Shown piece after piece: positions 1 to 5,255 of a stretch of 8,212 nt of DNA. Both the position numbers and the translations under genes were made by a program. The first letter of the stretch is position 1. Each line of letters opens with the position of its first letter. This DNA comes from Planctomycetales bacterium (GTDB lineage Bacteria; Planctomycetota; SBBH01). The notes under the pieces are model-generated. The model saw nothing but the letters and a program-made list of their open reading frames with translations. It had not been told where the DNA came from and searched no databases. The stretch spans positions 1 through 8,212 of the forward strand of contig SBBH01000012.1 in NCBI GenBank assembly GCA_005239795.1, written 5' to 3'.

Positions 1-297
1 GACCTCCCCCTCCTCGAAGCGGATCCCTGAAAAAACCGGCGCCGAGAGGCGTACGACAAGTCCCTTGACGCCGCCGTCGGCGACAAGCGTGTTGGTGCCC
101 CCCCCGAGGAAGCGGACCGGGAGCCCCTCCGCCCGCGCCCGCTCGACAGCCTCGGCGCAGGCATCGACAGTAGCGGGAGCGAAGAAGATCTCCGCCGGCC
201 CCCCGATCTTGAATGTAGTCAGGGGCGCCAGGGAAAAATCGAAGCGGACCGTCCCCTCAAGTCCCTTCCAGCGCGCCGTATCGACGGACGAGTTCAT
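1..297 (-). CDS. murB: UDP-N-acetylenolpyruvoylglucosamine reductase MurB, N-terminal part (cut by window edge)
   Basis: This is the flavoenzyme that uses NADPH to reduce UDP-GlcNAc-enolpyruvate to UDP-MurNAc in the cytoplasm. Only codons 1-99 are in the window; the family usually has about 300. Visible are the family hallmarks PLTTFKIGGPA (about residues 25-35) and LGGGTN (about 64-69), both in the N-terminal FAD-binding domain. The rest of that domain and the substrate-binding domain lie off the left edge. I choose the ATG at 297 because GGAAAGGTGG, a good Shine-Dalgarno-like stretch, sits just before it and the PLTTFKIGG motif then falls at a normal distance. This start overlaps the 3' end of murC by 41 bp in another reading frame, so the two genes are probably translationally coupled. 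An uninterrupted run of eight G residues encodes the LGGG motif. Confidence 0.93.
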   Translation of the reverse strand, partial: MNSSVDTARWKGLEGTVRFDFSLAPLTTFKIGGPAEIFFAPATVDACAEAVERARAEGLPVRFLGGGTNTLVADGGVKGLVVRLSAPVFSGIRFEEGEV

Positions 298-1681
298 GCC
301 CCACCTTTCCGATGTCCCCTGCCCCGATGATGAGGACGACCTCGCCCGCCGCGGCACTGCGGCCAAGCTCCTCAACGATCTCCTCCAAGGCGAGAAGACG
401 GCAGGCTCCCCCCGCCTTCCGGATCGCTTCCGCGAGCGTCGCCGAGTCCACCTTGGGCGCCGAGCCGTCGTGCCGGGCCCCGTAGACAGGAGCCAAGAGA
501 AGATCGTCCGGCCCCCGGCTCAAGACCCGGACGAAATCGTCGAACAGGTATTCGGTCCTGGCGTATTGGTGCGGCTGGAAGGCGGCGCGCAGGCGCAGGC
601 CCGGGAAGGCTTGTCGCACCGCCGCGAAGGTGGCCGCCAGCTCCACGGGGTGGTGCCCGTAATCGTCGAGGACCGGCGCCCCCCGGACCCTCCCCAGCCG
701 CTCCATGCGCCGCGCCACGCCGCGGAAGGAGGCGATCGCCCGGCGGGCCGCATCAGCCCCGACGCCGCAGGCGGCCGCCGCGGCGACCGCCTGGGCGGTG
801 TTGGCAAGATTGTGCCTGCCGTAGAGGCGCGTCTGGAAGCGCCCCCAGTCCCCTTCCGGCCCCGTCAGGCGGAACGCCCCTCCCTCGGTCGAAAGAGCTG
901 GATCTTGGAGGCGCCAGTCGGCGCGGGGAGAGAACCCCGCCGTCTGGACCGCGCCGCGCGCCGCGCGCGCCAGGGGAGCGCTTCGGGGATCGTCGGCCGA
1001 CAGGATCAGATGCCCTTCCGGACCCACGCGCGAGACGAACGCCGCGAACGCCTCGGCCAAGGCTTCCCATGTTTTGTAATAGTCCATGTGGTCGGCATCG
1101 ACATTCGTGACGACCGCCACCGCCGGATCGTAATTCAGGAAGGAGCGGTCGTACTCGCAGGCCTCGAGGACAAAGTGAGTTCCCGTCCCCCAGGCGCCGC
1201 TCGTTCCAAGACCGGCGATCTCCCCTCCCACCAGGAACGATTCCGAGAGCCCGGCATCCTTCAGAATCCATGCGACAAGCGACGAGGTGGTCGTCTTCCC
1301 ATGCGACCCGGCGACAGCGACGGTTCGGCGCAGCGAAGCAATCTCAGCCAAGGCTTGGGCATACTTGACGATCGGAAGGCCGCGCCGCTCGGCCTCTTGG
1401 AACTCGGGGTTGTCAGGCTTGATTGCGGCGCTCACGACCAGAACGCCCGCGTCGTCCGGAAGGTTCCCTTCCGCGTGCCCCTGGCCGACCGGAACACCTG
1501 CGCGCAAAAACTGCCGCGTCAGCTCTTCCCCAAGCGCGTCCCGATCAGAGCCGCTCACGGAAAACCCCTGCTGGCGCAGGACCATCGCCAGTCCCCGCAT
1601 GCCGGTCCCGCCGATCCCCACCAAATGCACGGGTGACTTCGTCGAAAGGAGAATGCGCTCCCCCGCGGAGGTCTTGGTCAT
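257..1681 (-). CDS. murC: UDP-N-acetylmuramate--L-alanine ligase MurC
   Basis: This cytoplasmic ATP-dependent ligase adds L-alanine to UDP-MurNAc, the first step of stem-peptide assembly. At 474 residues it has a normal length. The N-terminal UDP-binding domain shows GIGGTGMRGLA (22-32). The central ATPase domain has the P-loop AGSHGKTTTS (124-133), EACEYDRSF (173-181), NVDADHMDYY (193-202) and LYGRHNLANT (287-296). The C-terminal domain has RRMERLG (324-330), DDYGHHPVE (339-347) and FQPHQYART (368-376). EYDRSF and GHHPVE separate MurC from the related MurD, MurE and MurF. The ATG at 1681 overlaps the murG stop as ATGA, and GAGAAGGTG lies about 8 nt upstream. murB starts inside its last 41 bp. 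Confidence 0.97.
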   Translation of the reverse strand: MTKTSAGERILLSTKSPVHLVGIGGTGMRGLAMVLRQQGFSVSGSDRDALGEELTRQFLRAGVPVGQGHAEGNLPDDAGVLVVSAAIKPDNPEFQEAERRGLPIVKYAQALAEIASLRRTVAVAGSHGKTTTSSLVAWILKDAGLSESFLVGGEIAGLGTSGAWGTGTHFVLEACEYDRSFLNYDPAVAVVTNVDADHMDYYKTWEALAEAFAAFVSRVGPEGHLILSADDPRSAPLARAARGAVQTAGFSPRADWRLQDPALSTEGGAFRLTGPEGDWGRFQTRLYGRHNLANTAQAVAAAAACGVGADAARRAIASFRGVARRMERLGRVRGAPVLDDYGHHPVELAATFAAVRQAFPGLRLRAAFQPHQYARTEYLFDDFVRVLSRGPDDLLLAPVYGARHDGSAPKVDSATLAEAIRKAGGACRLLALEEIVEELGRSAAAGEVVLIIGAGDIGKVGHELVRRYGALEGT

Positions 1682-2799
1682 GCCTGGTTCACCTTCTCGA
1701 GAATCATCGATGCGATCTGGGCGGCGGCGCGGGGTTTGGCAAGTTGGCGCGCCGCTCGGCTCATCCTAGCCGCGGTCTGCGGGTCGCGCAACACGCCACA
1801 GAGAGCCGCCAGGCACCGCTCGGCCGCGCCCGGCCCTTCCTCCACAGCGATCGCCGCGCCGGCCTGGACAAACACGCGGGCGTTGGCGCGCTGGTGGTCC
1901 TCGGCCGCCGACGGGAGCGGGATCAAGAGGGCGGGGATCCCCGCCGCCGCGAGCTCTGCCAGCGTCGTCCCCCCCGCGCGGGCGATCGCCACGTCTGCTT
2001 CTGCATACCAACGCTCCATCGCGTCGACAAAGTCGCGCACCTGGGCTTCGACCCCCTGACGGCGGTAGGCCTCCTCGACAGCCTGACGCTCGGCCGCGCC
2101 GGCGACGTGAAGGAACCTTATTTTTATTTTGTCTTCCCCCAGGGCCGGCAGCATCCCCCTCACGATCTCATTGACCGCCTGCGACCCCTGGCTCCCCCCG
2201 AGGACGAGCACCGTGCGCGCGCTCCCTGAGACAGGCCGGACAGGAAGATCGCGGATCGCCCGGCGCACGGGGTTTCCGACAGCCAGCGCCGTTTGCCGGC
2301 GCGCGGCGCCAGGAAATTCCCACGGCAGGAAAAGGGCGCAGGCGTTCGCGGCAAAGTGCCGGTTGACGCGCCCCACGACGGCGTTCTGCTCCATCAGGAA
2401 AACGGGCCTCCCCAGAATCCGCGCCGCCAGAAGCGGCCCGGCGGAGACGTACCCCCCCAGACCGACCACAGCCACCGGGGGATGCCGGAGGAAAAACAAG
2501 AGGCTCTGCCATGTCCCAGCGGCGAGCCGCAGGACTCCCGCCGGCGAAAGGCGCCCCGCTTGGATGCGGCGCAAGGGGAGACCGCGCTCGCGCAGGATCC
2601 GCTCCTCCACGGGACCGCTCCGGGTCATGAAAAGAACGGACAGGGACGGGTCCAGGGCGCGCAGCTCGTCCGCGACGGCGATCCCCGGCATCAGATGCCC
2701 CCCCGTGCCTCCCCCGGCGAAGACGACGGCTCGGGAACGCCCGGATGCGTCAGGAGGTTCCGGCATCGCGCGCGGCGCGGTCCGCCTGATCTCGGACAT
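1678..2799 (-). CDS. murG: UDP-GlcNAc:lipid I N-acetylglucosaminyltransferase MurG
   Basis: This GT28 (GT-B fold) enzyme transfers GlcNAc from UDP-GlcNAc to lipid I, forming lipid II on the inner face of the cytoplasmic membrane. Of 373 residues, GGGTGGHLMP (29-38) is the N-terminal glycine-rich loop. GLGGYVSAGP (113-122) and EQNAVVGRVNR (137-147) are typical of the acceptor half. GGSQGSQAVN (201-210), ARAGGTTLAEL (273-283) and the AAEDHQ stretch (298-303) belong to the UDP-GlcNAc-binding half. The start is uncertain. The ATG at 2799 overlaps ftsW by 50 bp and has a GGGGGTGG stretch upstream; an in-frame ATG at 2766 would remove 11 residues and place the glycine loop closer to its usual position, but has no Shine-Dalgarno. 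The gene ends in an ATGA overlap with murC. Confidence 0.96.
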   Translation of the reverse strand: MSEIRRTAPRAMPEPPDASGRSRAVVFAGGGTGGHLMPGIAVADELRALDPSLSVLFMTRSGPVEERILRERGLPLRRIQAGRLSPAGVLRLAAGTWQSLLFFLRHPPVAVVGLGGYVSAGPLLAARILGRPVFLMEQNAVVGRVNRHFAANACALFLPWEFPGAARRQTALAVGNPVRRAIRDLPVRPVSGSARTVLVLGGSQGSQAVNEIVRGMLPALGEDKIKIRFLHVAGAAERQAVEEAYRRQGVEAQVRDFVDAMERWYAEADVAIARAGGTTLAELAAAGIPALLIPLPSAAEDHQRANARVFVQAGAAIAVEEGPGAAERCLAALCGVLRDPQTAARMSRAARQLAKPRAAAQIASMILEKVNQA

Positions 2800-3910
2800 T
2801 CGCCGCCACCCCCAACGCGGCGAGCGACAAGACGAGGGAGGATCCCCCGAAACTCACGAAGGGAAGCGGGATCCCTTTCGTGGGAGCCATCCCGGTCACC
2901 ACCGCGATATTGATCGCGGCCTGATAGGCAAAGGTCAGGAGGATCCCCAACACCGCATAGGCGCCGGCCGCATCGGGAGCCGCGGCTGCAACCCGCCAAC
3001 ATCCATGAAAGAGGAGCGCGAACAACGCGAAGATCACCGTGACTCCCAAAAGCCCCGTCTCCTCCCCCACCTGCGCCAGGATGAAATCGGCGTAGAGGGA
3101 CGGCACATAGTGGAGCTTCTGCTGGCCGGCGCCAATCCCCTTACCGACGAGACCTCCCGATCCCAGCGCTACCTGGGACTGCACGGCCTGGTACCCCTTC
3201 CCCTGCGGGTCGGCCCACGGATCGAGGAAGGTGGTCAGCCTCTGCCAGCGGTAGGGGGAACTCCAGATGGCGACAAAGAGGAGCGGAACGGCGAGGGCCG
3301 CCATCCAACCGACGCGGCGGACCTGGACCCCGCCGATCACCAGGAGCGACATCCCCACCAGACCCGTCAGGACCGATGTCCCGAAATCGGGCTCGAGCAT
3401 GAGAAGGGCGAAGAAGATTCCCAACACCATTAGGGGGGGCGCGAGCCCCTGGAGGAAACTCTCTTTCAAGCGCGCCTTGCGCGTGAGGAAATCCGCCAGA
3501 TAGAGCGGCAGGGCGAACTTGATCACTTCCGAAGGCTGAAAACTCCACAGCTCCACGCGGTACCAGCGCCGGGCGCCGTTGACCTCTGATCCCACACCGG
3601 GAATTAAAACCCCGACGAGCAGAACGAAGGCGACCAGGAGCCAGAAACGCGACCCGGCCAGCCACCGGTGGTAGTCGACGCGGCGCACGAGAGCGAAAAC
3701 GGCCCACCCCAGCGCCGTCCAGGCGAGCGAGCGCTCGAGAAAGGCCACTCCTCCTTCCCGCCGGACGCTCGTGGCGCTGTAGATCATCAAGAGCCCCAAC
3801 ACCAGAAGCCCCGCCGTGCTCCCGACGATCTGTGACGACGCCGCCAACAAGGGGCGCCCCCGCCGATGATCCCCGCTCAGTTCACGCACCACCGCCGCCA
3901 AGCTTGTCAT
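2750..3910 (-). CDS. ftsW: FtsW, SEDS-family septal peptidoglycan glycosyltransferase
   Basis: FtsW is the polytopic SEDS polymerase that makes septal glycan from lipid II with its cognate class B penicillin-binding protein. The 386-residue product has about ten hydrophobic segments and family motifs: VNGARRW (110-116), FQPSE (124-128), LEPDFGT (172-178), RLTTFLDPW (224-232), GKGIGAGQQK (256-265), DFI (275-277) with the conserved aspartate D275, GEETGLLG (282-289), and PTKGIPLPF with SFGGSSL (343-359). Position next to murG favours FtsW over RodA. I choose the ATG at 3910 because AAAGGGAT lies just upstream and the mraY stop is 13 bp away; an upstream in-frame ATG at 3976 would overlap mraY by 53 bp and add an Arg-rich 22-residue stretch unlike the family. 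One oddity is VPSLYADFI, where FtsW proteins usually have a PE-x-H-x-D-F-type sequence. Confidence 0.95.
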   Translation of the reverse strand: MTSLAAVVRELSGDHRRGRPLLAASSQIVGSTAGLLVLGLLMIYSATSVRREGGVAFLERSLAWTALGWAVFALVRRVDYHRWLAGSRFWLLVAFVLLVGVLIPGVGSEVNGARRWYRVELWSFQPSEVIKFALPLYLADFLTRKARLKESFLQGLAPPLMVLGIFFALLMLEPDFGTSVLTGLVGMSLLVIGGVQVRRVGWMAALAVPLLFVAIWSSPYRWQRLTTFLDPWADPQGKGYQAVQSQVALGSGGLVGKGIGAGQQKLHYVPSLYADFILAQVGEETGLLGVTVIFALFALLFHGCWRVAAAAPDAAGAYAVLGILLTFAYQAAINIAVVTGMAPTKGIPLPFVSFGGSSLVLSLAALGVAANVRDQADRAARDAGTS

Positions 3911-3923
3911 GACCCGATCCCTT

Positions 3924-5033
3924 TCATCGCAGCTTGAGCGTCGCGACACTCGCCAAAGCCAGGAGCGCCGCGACAATCCAGAAGCGGACGATCACGCGCG
4001 GTTCGGGCCAGTTCAAGAACTGAAAATGGTGATGGAGCGGTGCGATTTTGAAGATGCGCCTTCCGGTCAGACGGAACGAGGCCACCTGCAAAAGCACCGA
4101 TACCGCCTCGGCCACGAAAATCCCTCCCGCCATGAGAAGCAAAAATTCCTGATGGACCACCACGGCGACAAACCCCAGGGCCCCCCCCAGGGCCAAGGCG
4201 CCGGTGTCCCCCATGAATATGTCGGCAGGATGGCAGTTGTACCAAAGGAATCCCAGCGCCGCTCCGGCCAGGGCCAGGCAGAAAACGGCGAGCTCCCCAG
4301 CGCCTGGCACGTACGGCACCAGCAGGTATTTGGCGAACCGCAGGTGGCCGGCGGCGTAGCTCACGGCGGCCAGGGCTAGGAGCGCGAACGAGACGCATCC
4401 GGCCGCCAGGCCATCCAAGCCGTCGGTGAGGTTCACCGCGTGGGTGCACGACATCAACAGAAGCACCACCCAGGGAAAATAGAACCATCCGACCTGCAGG
4501 ATGCCCTTCTTGAAAAATGGAAAGTAGAGCGCCAGATCGACCGACTCGCGCCCGGCATAGGCGGCCGCCTTGTACAGGAGAAACCCTGTAAGCCCCGACA
4601 CCACGGCCACGAGCATGAATTTCTCCCGGATCGTCAACCCTTTCCGCTTGATCGCCTCGAGCTTAATAAGGTCGTCGAAAGCGCCGACCAACCCCAGGGC
4701 GAGCGTCGTGGCGACCCCTAAAACCACGTAGACGTTGTCCCACCGCCCCCAGAGGGCGAGCGACGCGAACCACCCCATGAGAATCAACACCCCGCCCATC
4801 GTGGGGGTCCCGGCCTTTCCCTGGTGCATCGCCGCCAGGCGCTCCGAATCGGTCTTCTCGACGCGCTCGCCGATGCGCTTCGCCTTAAGCCACGCGATCA
4901 CGCGGGGCCCGAACCACCAGCAGACGAGAAAGGCTGTCAGGCCCGCCATCGCGGCCCGGAAGGTGATGAATTGGAAAAGCGAGATTTTCTTTCCCAACAG
5001 CCAGAACGGCTTCCCAAAAAAGTGATAGAGCAT
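3924..5033 (-). CDS. mraY: Phospho-N-acetylmuramoyl-pentapeptide transferase MraY
   Basis: MraY is the integral membrane enzyme that transfers phospho-MurNAc-pentapeptide from UDP to undecaprenyl phosphate, giving lipid I. Reading from the ATG at 5033 gives 369 residues, normal for the family, with about ten hydrophobic segments. Motifs in order: KAGTPTMGG (73-81), AFDDLIK (118-124) with the conserved Asp pair D120-D121, NLTDGLDGLA (201-210), YNCHPADIFMGDTG (265-278) and PLHHHFQ (332-338). The start at 5033 is preferred because MLYHFF matches the usual N-terminus MLYHLL of many MraY proteins. An in-frame ATG at 5093 would add 20 residues before it. Neither start has a clear Shine-Dalgarno. 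A small ORF with a strong one ends 5 nt upstream, so coupled initiation is possible. murD would normally follow, but ftsW starts 13 bp after the stop. Confidence 0.96.
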   Translation of the reverse strand: MLYHFFGKPFWLLGKKISLFQFITFRAAMAGLTAFLVCWWFGPRVIAWLKAKRIGERVEKTDSERLAAMHQGKAGTPTMGGVLILMGWFASLALWGRWDNVYVVLGVATTLALGLVGAFDDLIKLEAIKRKGLTIREKFMLVAVVSGLTGFLLYKAAAYAGRESVDLALYFPFFKKGILQVGWFYFPWVVLLLMSCTHAVNLTDGLDGLAAGCVSFALLALAAVSYAAGHLRFAKYLLVPYVPGAGELAVFCLALAGAALGFLWYNCHPADIFMGDTGALALGGALGFVAVVVHQEFLLLMAGGIFVAEAVSVLLQVASFRLTGRRIFKIAPLHHHFQFLNWPEPRVIVRFWIVAALLALASVATLKLR

Positions 5034-5038
5034 GACTT

Positions 5039-5134
5039 TTAAGGGGCCGTGCGGGAATAATTTCTCTGTTTGATAGGAGGGCTCACGGGACATGAACGAA
5101 TATCTCGGAGATTTTTCACGAAAGGTCTTTCCAT
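5039..5134 (-). CDS. Possible 31-residue leader ORF upstream of mraY
   Basis: This small ORF begins with ATG 4 nt after AAAGGAG, the best Shine-Dalgarno in the window, and ends in TAA 5 nt before the preferred mraY start. The predicted peptide begins MERPFVKN and ends NYSRTAP. It is basic (five Arg, two Lys, two acidic residues) with five prolines, no membrane segment, no signal peptide and no run of one amino acid of the kind seen in classical attenuator leader peptides. Its last codons and stop form the downstream arm of an 18-nt inverted repeat, and its Shine-Dalgarno starts in the upstream arm. I recognise no homologue. It could be a translated leader that feeds ribosomes to mraY, or a chance ORF with a good ribosome site. 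Evidence is the ribosome site and the spacing only. Confidence 0.4.
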   Translation of the reverse strand: MERPFVKNLRDIRSCPVSPPIKQRNYSRTAP

Positions 5135-5160
5135 TTAACTCCTTTCCGCACGGCCCCTTA
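5040..5160. repeat. Inverted repeat A flanking the mraY leader ORF
   Basis: The arms are 5040-5057 (taaggggccgtgcgggaa) and 5143-5160. They are reverse complements at 17 of 18 positions, with an 85-nt spacer, and the single mismatch would be a G-U pair in the mRNA. In the mRNA (minus sense) the upstream arm runs into the leader Shine-Dalgarno and the downstream arm carries the end of the leader ORF and finishes 6 nt before the mraY start at 5033. No U tract follows, so it is not a standard intrinsic terminator. A folded stem would sit directly upstream of the mraY start. Confidence 0.9.
5139..5145 (-). promoter_or_regulatory. Strong Shine-Dalgarno AAAGGAG in the mraY leader
   Basis: AAAGGAG matches the anti-Shine-Dalgarno core well and lies 4 nt before the ATG at 5134. 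It does not serve either in-frame mraY start (5093 or 5033), which are 39 or more nt further downstream. Its first three bases are the inner end of the upstream arm of the 5040-5160 inverted repeat, so folding of that stem could affect access to it. Confidence 0.55.
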
Positions 5161-5162
5161 TA

Positions 5163-5255
5163 TAGGATTCGCGCGAAAAAAGTGGAACGAAAAGACGACA
5201 GAATGAAAATGGCCCATTGTCATAAAATCGATCAGTTATTTTCGCGCGAATCCTA
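5163..5255. repeat. Inverted repeat B, one arm inside the murF 3' end
   Basis: The arms are 5163-5179 (taggattcgcgcgaaaa) and 5239-5255, perfect reverse complements over 17 nt with a 59-nt spacer. The right-hand arm encodes the last residues of MurF, directly before its stop codon, so the other arm is an inverted copy of coding sequence placed just downstream. Each arm contains the 10-bp perfect palindrome TTCGCGCGAA (5168-5177 and 5241-5250); the palindrome centres are 73 bp apart, close to seven helical turns. Only two bases separate this repeat from inverted repeat A. The transcript would form a stem after murF, but no U tract follows it. A TATAAG sequence at 5157-5162 (minus strand) resembles a -10 box, but I find no convincing -35. 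Confidence 0.9.

Noticed and set aside
98..105. Eight-base C run (G run in murB), and similar runs at 4181-4188 in mraY and 3433-3439 in ftsW, as possible phase-variation tracts.
   Set aside because: They encode conserved glycine-rich or similar residues in essential genes, and runs of 7-8 are expected now and then in DNA of this GC content.
65..1636. Long plus-strand open frame of 523 codons opposite murC.
   Set aside because: It is a GC-rich antisense shadow of murC and murB: Arg/Pro/Gly-rich, no recognisable motif. The minus-strand genes show strong family motifs throughout.
2129..3433. Plus-strand open frame of 434 codons opposite murG and ftsW.
   Set aside because: Its composition is typical of antisense reading of high-GC genes, with no domain, and it spans the junction of two well-supported genes.
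3911..3976. N-terminal extension of FtsW starting at the ATG at 3976.
   Set aside because: It would overlap mraY by 53 bp and add an Arg/Ser-rich segment. The ATG at 3910 has a ribosome site at normal spacing after the mraY stop.
5158..5223. A 21-codon ORF in the murF-mraY gap.
   Set aside because: It has no Shine-Dalgarno, and it reads through an arm of inverted repeat B. Nothing supports translation.
5163..5255. Intrinsic terminator after murF.
   Set aside because: A stem is possible, but the run of T lies before the downstream arm, not after it, and the loop of 59 nt is too long for a standard terminator.
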